This document shows, piece after piece, positions 1 through 8,696 of a stretch of 64,000 nt of DNA (position 1 is its first letter; each line of letters begins with the position of its first letter). The stretch is from the NCBI RefSeq assembly GCF_037477895.1, contig NZ_CP132744.1, forward strand, positions 1,116,001-1,180,000. Reading direction: 5' to 3'. The position numbers and the translations under genes were made by a program. This DNA comes from Mycetohabitans endofungorum. GTDB taxonomy: Bacteria > Pseudomonadota > Gammaproteobacteria > Burkholderiales > Burkholderiaceae. The notes under the pieces were generated by a model. That model did not search any database, was not told the origin of the DNA, and saw nothing but the letters and a program-made list of their open reading frames with translations.

Positions 1-2
1 GT

Positions 3-530
3 GGCGGCGTGCTGAAGCGCCTTTCCGAACCTGTGCGCCAAGCGCTCGCCCGCGCTACACGGAACCCGGTGAACGCCGTGACGCTGACCGCTGACCGCTA
101 TCCGAATGACACAGAGCAGCAGGTTCGGGTGGATGTTGCGTATACGGACGGCTTTGGCCGCACGCTGCAGGGCTGTGCCAAGGTGCCCAGCGGGTTGGCG
201 TGGCAGCGTACTGCCGACGGCGAGATTGTCGTCGATGTCGATGGCAAGCCAAAGGAAGTGGATACCGGTTCAGCACCACGCTGGGCCGTGTCGGGGCGGA
301 TCGAATACGACAACAAGGGTCAGCCGGTGCGCCACTACCAACCCTACTTCATGAATGACTGGGCGTATGTCGTGGATCGCGCGATGCGCAGCTGTGGTTA
401 TGCGGAGACCACCTACTACGACCCGATCGGGCGGGCGGTGCGAGTCGTGACCGCGAAAGGGTATGAGCGCAGGACGAGTGTTTATCCGTGGTTTGTCGTC
501 AATGAAGATGAAAACGATACGGCTGGCTAA
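3..530 (+). CDS. Tc toxin B subunit (TcB/TcdB/TcaC-like), C-terminal part
   Basis: The frame is open to the window edge, so only the last ~176 codons are present. The sequence shows the late TcB signature: DGFGRTLQ, then a block with RYQPYF-like HYQPYFMNDW, then YYDPIGRAVRVVTAKGY and finally PWFVVNEDENDT just before the stop. In Tc toxins TcB forms the N-terminal half of a hollow BC cocoon that shields the cytotoxic C-terminus of TcC and docks on the TcA injection pore. The TcC gene follows 39 bp later in the same direction, matching the usual B-C order. No TcA gene is visible; it may lie upstream of the window. Identification rests on family motifs and synteny. Confidence 0.85.
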   Translation, partial: GGVLKRLSEPVRQALARATRNPVNAVTLTADRYPNDTEQQVRVDVAYTDGFGRTLQGCAKVPSGLAWQRTADGEIVVDVDGKPKEVDTGSAPRWAVSGRIEYDNKGQPVRHYQPYFMNDWAYVVDRAMRSCGYAETTYYDPIGRAVRVVTAKGYERRTSVYPWFVVNEDENDTAG

Positions 531-569
531 TCCTGCCAACGCAGGGTGGACTAACACGAAAGGTATGCG

Positions 570-3500
570 ATGAACGAAACCAACTGGGAAAACGTCTGTC
601 AAGGCACGCCGGTAATACACGTGATGGACAACCGCGGGTTGGGCATTCGCACGCTTCACTACAATCGCGACAGTAGCACGTCGGCGTTGGACGAGCGCGT
701 GAGTGTGGCGCAATACACGGAATTGGGACATCTGCTGTCGATGACCGATGCGCGCCTGTTTGACGCGCAGCAGCAGGATCCTACGGTGGCACCCAATGTG
801 CATTGCGTCAGCTCATTGAGCGGTCGCGCGCTGCGCCGTGACAGCGTGGACGCGGGCTTGAGCGTCGCGCTGTTCGATGTGGAAGGGCATATGGCCTGGA
901 ACCAGGATGGTCGTGGCACCCAATGGCGGCAGGTCTGCGACGCGTTGGGGCGTGCCGTTGCCACCTACGTTCAGGCTTCACAAGAGGTCGAGCGGTGCCA
1001 CGAGCGCATCCTCTATGGCGAACAAGTGCCCCAGGCGTCGGCGCATAATCTGAGAGGCCAGGTGGCGCGCTATTACGATTCGGCGGGCCAGGTGCGTACG
1101 GCAGGATACACCCTAAGCGGGAAGTCATTGCAGGATACTAGACAGTTGCTGGTCAACCGGGATGCCCCGGCTAATTGGGCGGGCGAAGACGAAGCAGCGT
1201 GGGCGGCTCAACTGTCGGCCGATGCGTGGACCACCGAGCGGCAATACGATGCGCTGGGCGAAACGGTCTGGCAAACGGATGCGAAAGGTAACCGGCAGCG
1301 CCTTCGTGTCGACGTGGCGGGTCGGCTACAGATGAGTTGGCTAAAACTAGCCAACGCGAGTGACGAGCAGATTATCGTTGGCGACATCCAGTACACCGCC
1401 GCCGGTCAGCGGCTGAGCCAGACAGCCGGCAACGGCATGGTCACGACCTACGACTATGAAGCCCAAACGCAACGCCTGCTGTGCACGAACACGCGCCGCG
1501 ACGATGGCACGCCGCTGCAAGCGCAGGAATATACGTATGATCCGGTTGGCAACATCCTGACCGTGGGCGACGCCACACAGCCAACCCGCCACTTTCGCAA
1601 CCAGCGAGTGGCACCGCTGCACACATACCGCTACGACGCGCTGTACCAATTGCTGGAGGCCAGCGGACGAGAGAACGCCCCGGCTGGCCGTCAGGGGCTG
1701 GGCCTGCCGACACCGCAGCGCGATCCGATCAATTTGACCAACTACACCCGCAGCTATACGTACGATCGGGGGGGCAACCTCACCGCGATTCGCCATCAAG
1801 GCCAGGGGGACAACGCTTATCGCAACGATATCGTGATTGCGACCCGAAGCAACTACGGTGTCGCGCAGACTGAACAAGGCAATCTGCGCCCGGAAGACAT
1901 CGACGGCGGCGGTTTTTTTGATTGTAATGGCAACAGTTTGCAATTGCAGCCCGGCCAGCCCGTTGGTTGGAATGAGCGCAACCAGTTAAGGCAGGTGACG
2001 ATCGTCGATCGCGGCAATGATGATGACAATGACCGGGAAACGTACGGCTACGATGGCAGCGGGATGCGGGTGTGGAAACAGCGCCGCACGAAGACCGGCA
2101 GCACGTGGCGCACCGAAGAGGTGATCTACCTGCCGGGTTTGGAGCTTCGCACGACACGCGTGGGCGAGAACGTCGAAGAGGCACTGGACGTGGTTTCTGC
2201 TGCAGACGGCGCGGTGCGCGTGTTGCATTGGCATGCCGGGCAGCCCACACAGATACCGAACGACCAATATCGCTGGAGCGTGAGTAATCTGATCGGCTCG
2301 GTGAACCTGGAGCTGGACAGTGACGCCCGCATTCTGACGCGCGAAGAATACTACCCGTACGGCGGCACCGCGGTGTGGGGCGGCAACGATTGTGAAGTGA
2401 AATATAAGTTTGTCCGGTATGCAGGTAAGGAGCGTGATGCGACGGGCTTGTATTACTACGGCCATCGCTATTACCAGCCGTGGTTGGGGCGCTGGGCAAG
2501 TGCCGATCCAGCAGGACCGGTTGATGGTCTGAATCTTTACGCGATGGTGAGAAATAATCCCATCAACCACGCGGATCCGAATGGGTTAAAGGCATCGAAT
2601 TGGCAGCTATTTAAAACCATGGCAAAAAAGCACGGCCCGAAGGTGGTGCCATGGGTAGCGCCGATCGTAGCGGCGGGCGCCATAGCGTTGGGCGCGCCGG
2701 CTGTGGTCATCGGCGCGGTAGCGGCGACTGCAGGGCTCATTTACTCGGGCTACCAAGGTTATAAAGCTTTCCAGCGATTCAGACGCGGCGACGCAGGGGA
2801 TGCGACCCGGCGTCACCAGGAATCTGTCATTGCGACGGCGTCCCCCAAGCAACTGAGTTTCTTGAGCAAAGTCGGTAGGGCATTGCGCTGGGGAGGAGCG
2901 GCCGCCGCGGTGGCGGGGGGCATTGCCGCAGCCGTCGGCGCAGCGCCGTTTGTTGTCGCGGGCGTGGGTATTGCGGCGGCCATTGGCGGTGCGGTATTTG
3001 CGGTGTCGGCCGCCTCACGGCTTGCACGAAGGCATGCCGCTCATCAGGCTCACCAGATCCAACGGGAGGGTGGAGGAATCCTAAGTTACGGCGCTCGTTC
3101 TGCGGCCACTACGTTTGTATCAGCCGAGATGCATGGCGCCTCGCACACTGGAGCCGCGGTGGCAATGGCCGGTACCGCGCCGATTTCAGTTTTAGGGTGG
3201 GCGGAACAAAATGCTGAAGCGAGCGTAGCTGGTGCCCATGCGGGCGGCGTGGCGGTGGGGGAATATGAAAGTATTTCACGAGCCGTTGGCGTTGAAACGG
3301 CGGCGGATATACCGGCGCTTGTTGGGACGGCATTGGGCGGTGGTGCAATGGGTTATCTACACGGCCAACTTGAAGGAGCCACAGAAGTAGGTCAGGCGGC
3401 TGGGGCGATGGCACGCCAAACGCGGGCCCGGCTTTGGCTGGGATTCGATGCCATCAATGCGTACACCCGGAGTTTGGGCGAATCTATATTCGACACCGGG

Positions 3501-3863
3501 GTTTCGTTGGTTCGAGATGTCGCCCATTCTATGGGGCTGACTGGAGGGCGCTCATGGGGGGGACGGGCTGCTCAATTCGGGTGGCGCGTGGCAGGCTGGT
3601 TGTTGGGGAACCGGATCAGGGCGGCGGCAGGGTACGCGATTGGAGGCGCCGTTTTAGGTGCGGTGGGAATCGGTGCACTCCCAGCGAGCACCGGTGCGAT
3701 AACATTTGCCACTGCAGCGGGCGGGGCTGCTTACGGAGGGTATCACGCCCTGCCCGAGGGCGGGTTTGTCTCAGGTATGCGGCGCATAGCCACCGGAATA
3801 ACCAATAGGGTGACGACCTATTGGATTACGTTTCCTAACCTCGGCACCAGTTCAATCGCTTGA
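570..3863 (+). CDS. Tc toxin C subunit (TccC-like RHS protein) with unusual C-terminal effector
   Basis: This 1097-residue protein opens with the TccC-type start (HVMDNRGLGIRTLHYNRD), has YD/RHS repeats, and ends its conserved part in an RHS core (LYYYGHRYYQPWLGRWASAD to HADPNGL). Asp646 (ADPAG) and Asp669 (ADPNG) are 23 residues apart, as in the autoproteolytic aspartate pair of YenC2/TccC proteins, so self-cleavage is expected just after Leu673. Residues 674-1097 would be the released effector: ~424 residues rich in Ala and Gly with several hydrophobic stretches (for example VVPWVAPIVAAGAIALGAP and AAAVAGGIAAAVGAAPFVVA). I see no ADP-ribosyltransferase or other enzyme motif in this tail. 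It follows the TcB gene directly, so the two are probably co-transcribed. Confidence 0.93.
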   Translation: MNETNWENVCQGTPVIHVMDNRGLGIRTLHYNRDSSTSALDERVSVAQYTELGHLLSMTDARLFDAQQQDPTVAPNVHCVSSLSGRALRRDSVDAGLSVALFDVEGHMAWNQDGRGTQWRQVCDALGRAVATYVQASQEVERCHERILYGEQVPQASAHNLRGQVARYYDSAGQVRTAGYTLSGKSLQDTRQLLVNRDAPANWAGEDEAAWAAQLSADAWTTERQYDALGETVWQTDAKGNRQRLRVDVAGRLQMSWLKLANASDEQIIVGDIQYTAAGQRLSQTAGNGMVTTYDYEAQTQRLLCTNTRRDDGTPLQAQEYTYDPVGNILTVGDATQPTRHFRNQRVAPLHTYRYDALYQLLEASGRENAPAGRQGLGLPTPQRDPINLTNYTRSYTYDRGGNLTAIRHQGQGDNAYRNDIVIATRSNYGVAQTEQGNLRPEDIDGGGFFDCNGNSLQLQPGQPVGWNERNQLRQVTIVDRGNDDDNDRETYGYDGSGMRVWKQRRTKTGSTWRTEEVIYLPGLELRTTRVGENVEEALDVVSAADGAVRVLHWHAGQPTQIPNDQYRWSVSNLIGSVNLELDSDARILTREEYYPYGGTAVWGGNDCEVKYKFVRYAGKERDATGLYYYGHRYYQPWLGRWASADPAGPVDGLNLYAMVRNNPINHADPNGLKASNWQLFKTMAKKHGPKVVPWVAPIVAAGAIALGAPAVVIGAVAATAGLIYSGYQGYKAFQRFRRGDAGDATRRHQESVIATASPKQLSFLSKVGRALRWGGAAAAVAGGIAAAVGAAPFVVAGVGIAAAIGGAVFAVSAASRLARRHAAHQAHQIQREGGGILSYGARSAATTFVSAEMHGASHTGAAVAMAGTAPISVLGWAEQNAEASVAGAHAGGVAVGEYESISRAVGVETAADIPALVGTALGGGAMGYLHGQLEGATEVGQAAGAMARQTRARLWLGFDAINAYTRSLGESIFDTGVSLVRDVAHSMGLTGGRSWGGRAAQFGWRVAGWLLGNRIRAAAGYAIGGAVLGAVGIGALPASTGAITFATAAGGAAYGGYHALPEGGFVSGMRRIATGITNRVTTYWITFPNLGTSSIA

Positions 3864-4144
3864 ATCTGCTCACGCTGGATTGGTGGGACGACGTGTGGCT
3901 GAACGAGTCGTTTGCGACGTTCTTTGAGGACAAGACCAAGATCCGCTTCTTCCCGGACCGCTTCAATTGGGCCGACGAGGTGAAGAACCAGTATCGTGTG
4001 ATCGCGGCGGAACTGAAATCATCGGTATTCCCGGCTCAGCCCAACTTCAACACGTACGCGTCCAATGACTTCGTGCTGAGTGCGGGCACGTTTGTCTACG
4101 ATAAGTGCGGCCAGGTGCTCAAGGATCGAGGGCTATCTGGGTGA
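3860..4144 (+). pseudogene. M1-family aminopeptidase fragment
   Basis: The reading frame begins with TTG overlapping the TcC stop and encodes 94 residues starting NLLTLDWWDDVWLNESFATF, which matches the segment just after the zinc motif of aminopeptidase N (WWDDLWLNESFA). The Glu of WLNE is the third zinc ligand in M1 enzymes, but the preceding HExxH motif and the rest of both ends are missing. A stop follows GLSG. It cannot be an active peptidase and looks like genomic debris. Whether the TTG is used is unknown. Confidence 0.7.
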
Positions 4145-4462
4145 GCAGGTGCTGCGCGGCGCGTTGCAGTCCTAATTGGCCGATTTCCGGCGCGCCTGAC
4201 TAACCTGAAGCTGGAAGCCAAGTTGCTCGTGGAAGCAGGGCTGGCTGATGCTTCGCGCCCAACCAGCATCGATTCGATTGGACCAGCGCCGGCGGCACAG
4301 CTGCGTATGCTGCGCCGTGACACGGCGGGCTTTGCGCAGCCGAGCGTTGAGCGCCGCGTGCCGCGCTTGCTGGGTCCGGTCAAGCCGCAGCCCAGCGTCC
4401 GATAGGCGGCAAAGTAGCCCCTAGCCGTTGGCCGGGGACAGGGTTGCTCGGGCTCAGGACGT
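4145..4462 (+). other. intergenic debris after the Tc locus
   Basis: No complete gene is recognised. One frame stays open from about 4173 to the stop at 4403-4405 (...NLKLEAKLLVEAGLADA...), and it may be the tail of a decayed gene in a different frame from the M1 fragment. I cannot assign it to a family. Confidence 0.3.
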
Positions 4463-4501
4463 GCGCGTTATGCCGTCATGGTGAAAGGCGGCATGACGCG
4501 C
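4463..4501. terminator. long inverted repeat downstream of exbD
   Basis: A 13-bp stem (GCGCGTTATGCCG with CGGCATGACGCGC, one G-U pair) encloses a 13-nt loop. On the minus strand it lies about 70 bases past the exbD stop, so it probably ends the bfd-tonB-exbB-exbD transcript. No clear T tract follows on either strand, so a processing or stability hairpin is also possible. Confidence 0.5.
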
Positions 4502-4568
4502 CGTGTTCTTGGACAACCTTAAGTTCCTGCCAGCTGGTCACCCCGGTCGGTCGGCTCGGCCGCCGCAC

Positions 4569-4988
4569 TCAGTGCGCCTTAGGCTCGGTCACGAACCCGA
4601 TTTTGGCCAACCCGCCCGATTGCGCATAGGACATCACGTCGGCTACGCGCTCGTACGCGACCTTGCGATCGGCTCGCAAATGCAGTTCCGGCTGCGGGTG
4701 GGTCTGCGCGACGGCGGCGATCTTGCGCTGCAACTCAGCGTCGGACACTTTGACGTTATCCCAGAACACGGTGCCATCGGCATTGACCGACACCGTGACG
4801 TGCGCGGGCCGCACGTCTTGCCGCTGGCTGCTTGCGTGCGGCAGGTCAAGCTTGACTGCGTGTTGGATCGCCGGAATCGTCACGATGAAGATGATTAGTA
4901 GCACGAGCATCACGTCGACCAGCGGCGTCATGTTAATCTCGTTCATCAGCCCGTCGTCATCGTCGTCCGCAAAGGGGGGCATGGCCAT
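4569..4988 (-). CDS. exbD: TonB-system accessory protein ExbD
   Basis: The 139-residue protein has a short acidic cytoplasmic N-terminus, one membrane helix starting at MTPLVDVMLVLLIIF, and a periplasmic domain. Asp25 in the helix (PLVDV) matches the essential proton-path aspartate of ExbD. With ExbB it forms the inner-membrane motor that energises TonB for outer-membrane import of siderophores and haem. It begins 13 bp after exbB on the same strand. Length and motif are normal for the family. TolR is the alternative, but the tonB neighbour favours ExbD. Confidence 0.93.
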   Translation of the reverse strand: MAMPPFADDDDDGLMNEINMTPLVDVMLVLLIIFIVTIPAIQHAVKLDLPHASSQRQDVRPAHVTVSVNADGTVFWDNVKVSDAELQRKIAAVAQTHPQPELHLRADRKVAYERVADVMSYAQSGGLAKIGFVTEPKAH

Positions 4989-5001
4989 TGTCGTACCCCG
5001 C

Positions 5002-5736
5002 TCATTTGCCGGCTGTGGCCAGTCGCGGGCCTTCGCCGCGCTGGAGCGTCGAAGACAATCGTTCGCCTGTTACGAAGTACGCGTGCAGTCCATGCGCGAA
5101 GCGATTCAGCTTGGTCACCACGGCCTTGTTCGAGCGGGTTAGCGCGTTGTAGCCGAGTACCGCGGGAATCGCGACGAATAGGCCGAATGCCGTCATGATC
5201 AGCGATTCGCCCACCGGTCCCGCAACCTTATCGATTGACGTGTCGCCGGTTGCTCCGATCGTCAGCAGCGCATGATAGATGCCCCATACGGTGCCGAATA
5301 GGCCGACGAACGGTGCGGTGCTGCCGATCGATGCTAGGATCGCCAGCCCACTCTGCATCCGGGCGACGCAGTCGTCCATGGTGTCCTTCAGGCAGCGCGT
5401 TATCCAGTCCGAAATGTCCATCCGGTCATGCAGGTGGGGCTGGCTCTTGTGATGATGATCGGCGGCTTCCTTGCCGGACAGCGCGAGTGCGACAAACGGG
5501 TTATCGGTGGCGCTGGAGCCGGTCGAGCCAAGCTTCACGAGACCTTCGGTGAAATCGTCGGAATGCCAGAACTGCTGCTCGGTGTTACGCGTCAGGCGCC
5601 GCAACCGTAGCACGTTCCATCCTTTCATTAGGATCACGCTCCACGACAGCACTGACATGATCAATAGTGTGATCGCGATGCCGCGTGTGACGAAATCCCC
5701 TTGCGCCCATACGTGGGCCATACCGTAGTTCTGCAT
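5002..5736 (-). CDS. exbB: TonB-system motor protein ExbB (MotA/TolQ/ExbB family)
   Basis: The 244-residue protein has the expected layout: a first membrane segment near residues 16-36 (IAITLLIMSVLSWSVILM), a long cytoplasmic loop, and two more membrane segments around SIGSTAPFVGLFGTVWGIYH and ESLIMTAFGLFVAIPAVLGY. These last two are the conserved MotA/TolQ/ExbB blocks. It conducts protons with ExbD and drives TonB. It lies between tonB and exbD in one operon on the minus strand. Confidence 0.94.
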   Translation of the reverse strand: MQNYGMAHVWAQGDFVTRGIAITLLIMSVLSWSVILMKGWNVLRLRRLTRNTEQQFWHSDDFTEGLVKLGSTGSSATDNPFVALALSGKEAADHHHKSQPHLHDRMDISDWITRCLKDTMDDCVARMQSGLAILASIGSTAPFVGLFGTVWGIYHALLTIGATGDTSIDKVAGPVGESLIMTAFGLFVAIPAVLGYNALTRSNKAVVTKLNRFAHGLHAYFVTGERLSSTLQRGEGPRLATAGK

Positions 5737-5829
5737 GGTGTTTCCTTCGGATCCTCGTTATCGGTGACGCTGTTGAGCGGTGGGCTCGGCAATGGGCGCA
5801 TCGGCGGCGCGGTATCAGCGCGGCGCTGC

Positions 5830-6609
5830 TCAGTCGCTCAGATTGAACACATACGGCTGGTCGGCCGTAACCCGGATCGGTTGCCCATTTTCAATGTACG
5901 GCCGGCACGTGCTAGCTAGCGCGGCATTGCGTGCGGCGGCGTCCAATCGATCATAACCGCTGCTTTTCTTGACCGTGGCCCGTTCCACCTTGCCCTCCGG
6001 ACCGATGACCAGATTGATGATCACCGTGCCCGTTTCCTCGCGTCGTCTGGACAGGGCGGGATAATCGGGCCGCATGATCTGGCAGTCGAGTTTGGCGACG
6101 CCCTTGGGTACGCCCTGCGCGACGGCCGGGCGAGGGCTCGGCGCGGGTGACGCGGGCTCGGCGGCCGGTGCCGGCGCGGGCGCTGCTGGGGGCGCCGGCA
6201 GCGTGGGCGCCGATTGCGATGGGGTATCACGTACCGGCATCGGTGGTGTAGGCACCGGCGTAGGATTTTTGACAACGGGCTTGGGACTGGGCCGCGGCGT
6301 GACCACAGACTTGGGCTTGGGTTTGGGCGCCGGCGCCGGCGTCGGCGTGGACTGCACGGCGACCGGCGCCGGCGGGGCCAGCAGTTCGGCCATGATTGGC
6401 CGGGACTCGACCGTCACGGTCGGGACGGTGTCGGCACGCCCATAAACCAGCCATGCGATCACGCCGGCATGCAGCAGTGCCACTACGGCGAGCGTGGTCG
6501 TGTAATGCGCGACGGGGCGCGATTTCATCGGCGAGGCTGCACTGGAGCGCAGTGCTCCAGCCAAACTGGGAGAAACCTGCATATTAGCGTTGGCCAACGG
6601 CAGATGCAC
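5830..6609 (-). CDS. tonB: energy transducer TonB
   Basis: The protein of up to 259 residues has a single N-terminal membrane anchor (LAVVALLHAGVIAWLVYG, about residues 40-57), a periplasm-spanning Pro/Ala/Lys-rich stretch (about 85-165), and a C-terminal TonB domain (about 170-259) with the RPDYPALSRRREETGTV and GYDRLDAAA blocks. It transmits energy from ExbBD to TonB-dependent receptors. The start is uncertain: in-frame ATGs occur at 6609, 6582 and 6528, and none has a strong Shine-Dalgarno. A Fur box upstream of bfd suggests iron control of the cluster. Confidence 0.93.
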   Translation of the reverse strand: MHLPLANANMQVSPSLAGALRSSAASPMKSRPVAHYTTTLAVVALLHAGVIAWLVYGRADTVPTVTVESRPIMAELLAPPAPVAVQSTPTPAPAPKPKPKSVVTPRPSPKPVVKNPTPVPTPPMPVRDTPSQSAPTLPAPPAAPAPAPAAEPASPAPSPRPAVAQGVPKGVAKLDCQIMRPDYPALSRRREETGTVIINLVIGPEGKVERATVKKSSGYDRLDAAARNAALASTCRPYIENGQPIRVTADQPYVFNLSD

Positions 6610-6669
6610 GGGGGGCGCGACGCGGACAATGGCCGACCTTGCTTCGATGCGAACCGGCGTGTGCCCAAC

Positions 6670-6732
6670 TCAACGTCGAAAAATCAGAAAAGAGATGCAT
6701 AGCGTTGTCGCGAATCCAAGCAGCAGTTCCAT
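6670..6732 (-). CDS. 20-residue hydrophobic small ORF between bfd and tonB
   Basis: An ATG at 6732 follows a good Shine-Dalgarno (CGGAGGACTTC) and opens a 20-codon frame ending in TGA at 6670. The peptide starts MELLLGFATTL, is almost entirely hydrophobic and ends FRR, as a single-pass small membrane protein with a positive C-terminus would. It lies in the iron-regulated cluster between bfd and tonB. No family is recognised; the spacing and ribosome site suggest translation, but it could be chance. Confidence 0.4.
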   Translation of the reverse strand: MELLLGFATTLCISFLIFRR

Positions 6733-6856
6733 GAAGTCCTCCGAGAGCGAGGCGAGGTAGCGTGGCTGGCTCGCGCGTCGCGCTGGCTGGCACGGAGAAA
6801 GACGGATCTAGGCAGAACCGACGCGGCATCGGGCTGCAGCCCGGTATCAATCGGCG

Positions 6857-7105
6857 TCAGGCCGCCTTGCGTTCGTAGAACGTAACCGGCGCCGGTGCCA
6901 CATGACGCGCCGGGTTGGCGCCGGGGCCGCACAGGCTAGGGCACGCGCCGCAGGCGGCGACCAGATCACGCACGGTTTCCTCGCACTTGCCGCAGCACGT
7001 TGCCACGCCCAACTCAAATTGCAATTCGTCGAACGTCGATGCACCGGACTCCAGCCATGCACGGATAGTACGGTCAGAAACAGACTTGCACACGCAGACG
7101 ATCAT
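6857..7105 (-). CDS. bfd: bacterioferritin-associated ferredoxin Bfd
   Basis: From the ATG at 7105 the product is 82 residues, beginning MIVCVCKSVSDRTIRAW. The cysteine pattern (CVC near residues 4-6 and CCGKC near 37-41) is that of the BFD-like [2Fe-2S] fold. Bfd reduces bacterioferritin-stored ferric iron so that iron can be released. The Fur-box-like site 21-40 bases upstream and the nearby bfr and tonB genes fit iron-starvation induction. The C-terminal ~25 residues after the cysteines are an unremarkable extension. An upstream in-frame start at 7165 would overlap the Fur box and is less likely. Confidence 0.9.
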   Translation of the reverse strand: MIVCVCKSVSDRTIRAWLESGASTFDELQFELGVATCCGKCEETVRDLVAACGACPSLCGPGANPARHVAPAPVTFYERKAA

Positions 7106-7125
7106 GATGCGCTGACAGCTAAAGT

Positions 7126-7145
7126 TAATGCGAATTATTATCATT
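7126..7145 (-). promoter_or_regulatory. Fur box upstream of bfd
   Basis: On the minus strand the site reads AATGATAATAATTCGCATTA. The TGATAAT-A-ATTCGCA core matches the 7-1-7 Fur consensus (TGATAATNATTATCA) in 12 of 14 positions. It lies just before the bfd start, so iron-replete Fur would repress bfd and probably the following tonB-exbBD genes. Confidence 0.75.
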
Positions 7146-7210
7146 CTTTGTGGCGACGTGCGCAAGCGAGATTGATGATTTTTTGTAACAGCGGGGCGGC
7201 TAACCTCGCG

Positions 7211-8077
7211 TCAGGCCGGCACGTTGAGATAAAGCGGTTCCGACGCTATTTCGACGTGTTCGGCAGCTACGTTGACGCCGAGCAGTTGCCAAGCGATACG
7301 AGTCAATTGCCGGGCGTCGCCTGTGGTGACGAGCCGCAACGGTGTTGGCACGGGTGTTGGTTCGGTGTGTGCGGCGGCGGCCGGGCTCGTGTCGGCCAGT
7401 AACTGCTGGTCGGTCAGCCGTCGCACCAGTTGACGTGCGATGGCTTCGCCGGTGTCGATGATGTGAAGCTGGTCGGCGGTAATGGTGCGTACCGCATTTA
7501 GCAGAAACGGATAGTGGGTACAGCCCAGCACCAATGTGTCGGCGCTGGCGTCCAGGATTGGCTGCAGGCATGCGGACAGAAGCTGTATGACGACCGGCGA
7601 ATCGATGTCGCCTGCCTCGATGGCGTCGACCAGGCCATGGCCTGCCTGGCACACGAATCGGCAATCGCCGCCGTACTGGGCGAGCAGCGCGTTGAAGCGC
7701 GCGCTCTTGAGCGTGCTGGCGGTCGCCAGTACGCCGGCCACGCGGGTGCGCGACTGCAACGCGGCAGGCTTGATGCCCGGCTCGACGCCGATGATCGGCA
7801 GCTGTAGCCGCTCGCGCAGCATCGATACGGTATGCGCGGTGGCGGTGTTGCAGGCCACTACAATTGCCTTCACATGTTGCGCCGCGAGCCACCGGCCGAT
7901 GCCCAGCGTGCGCGCCGCGATGAACGTGTCGTCGCGCTCGCCATACGGCGCGTAGCGGGAATCGGCGCAATACAGCAGCGCCTCATCGGGTAATGCCGCA
8001 CGGATCGCGTGCAGCACCGATAGACCCCCGACTCCGGAGTCGAACACGCCGACCGGCGCCGTGTTGCGCATCGTCAT
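7211..8077 (-). CDS. murI: glutamate racemase
   Basis: The 288-residue product (ATG at 8077; a GTG at 8083 and an ATG at 8071 are alternatives) carries the racemase signatures GVFDSGVGGLSV, the first catalytic cysteine in VVACNTATA and the second in LGCTHYPFL. It interconverts L- and D-glutamate in the cytoplasm to supply D-Glu for peptidoglycan. Length is normal. It stands between the bfd cluster and bfr on the same strand, with no clear functional link to iron. Confidence 0.95.
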   Translation of the reverse strand: MTMRNTAPVGVFDSGVGGLSVLHAIRAALPDEALLYCADSRYAPYGERDDTFIAARTLGIGRWLAAQHVKAIVVACNTATAHTVSMLRERLQLPIIGVEPGIKPAALQSRTRVAGVLATASTLKSARFNALLAQYGGDCRFVCQAGHGLVDAIEAGDIDSPVVIQLLSACLQPILDASADTLVLGCTHYPFLLNAVRTITADQLHIIDTGEAIARQLVRRLTDQQLLADTSPAAAAHTEPTPVPTPLRLVTTGDARQLTRIAWQLLGVNVAAEHVEIASEPLYLNVPA

Positions 8078-8104
8078 TATCACCGTACTGGTGGCTGCCG
8101 TCGC

Positions 8105-8584
8105 TTACGATTGGACGGCCGTCATCACGGACTGCTGGTAATTCTGGATGCCCACCTTGTTGATCAATTCGAGTTGTGTCTCGAGCCAATCGATATGCTC
8201 TTCCGTGTCGTCCAAGATGCGGCGGAAGATTTCGCGTGACACGTAGTCCCGCACGGACTCGCAATACGCAATCGCTTCCTTACAGGTCGTTTGCGATGCC
8301 AGTTCGAGCTTCAGGTCACATTCAAGGATTTCCTGCGTGGTCTCGCCGACCAGTAGCTTGTGCAGATCCTGCAGATTCGGCAAACCGTCGAGCATGAATA
8401 TGCGCTCAATCAGCCAGTCGGCGTGCTTCATTTCACCGATTGACTCGTCGTATTCGTGCTTGCCCAGCTTGTCCAACCCCCAGTGTCGGTACATCCGCGC
8501 ATGCAGAAAGTACTGGTTGATCGCTGTCAGTTCGTTTTTCAACTGAGCGTTCAAATATTCGATGACTTTTTTGTCGCCTTGCAT
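8105..8584 (-). CDS. bfr: bacterioferritin
   Basis: The ATG at 8584 follows AAGGAACC and gives 159 residues starting [20 protein letters not shown]. Ferroxidase ligands are present: Glu18, Glu51 and His54 region ([12 protein letters not shown]), Glu94 in KLELASQ, and Glu127/His130 in [11 protein letters not shown]; the Met of IFMLDG is the haem-binding position (Met52). The 24-mer cage stores iron and limits Fenton chemistry. Bfd, its reductase partner, is encoded ~1 kb away on the same strand. Confidence 0.96.
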   Translation of the reverse strand: MQGDKKVIEYLNAQLKNELTAINQYFLHARMYRHWGLDKLGKHEYDESIGEMKHADWLIERIFMLDGLPNLQDLHKLLVGETTQEILECDLKLELASQTTCKEAIAYCESVRDYVSREIFRRILDDTEEHIDWLETQLELINKVGIQNYQQSVMTAVQS

Positions 8585-8667
8585 GATCGGTTCCTTGTTG
8601 GGGACAGGCACGGATGGTGTGCAAGTCATTGTTCGAATAGAGCAGTCCGTTGCCCGCTAAATGGGAA

Positions 8668-8685
8668 GCCGCGCAGCTGCGCGGC
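8668..8685. terminator. perfect 18-bp GC palindrome after the fumarase gene
   Basis: GCCGCGCAGCTGCGCGGC is a perfect palindrome 11 bases past the fumarase stop on the minus strand, in the gap before bfr. It could fold into a strong hairpin and end or stabilise the fumarase transcript. There is no T tract, so the call is tentative. Confidence 0.35.
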
Positions 8686-8696
8686 CCGCCGATTCA

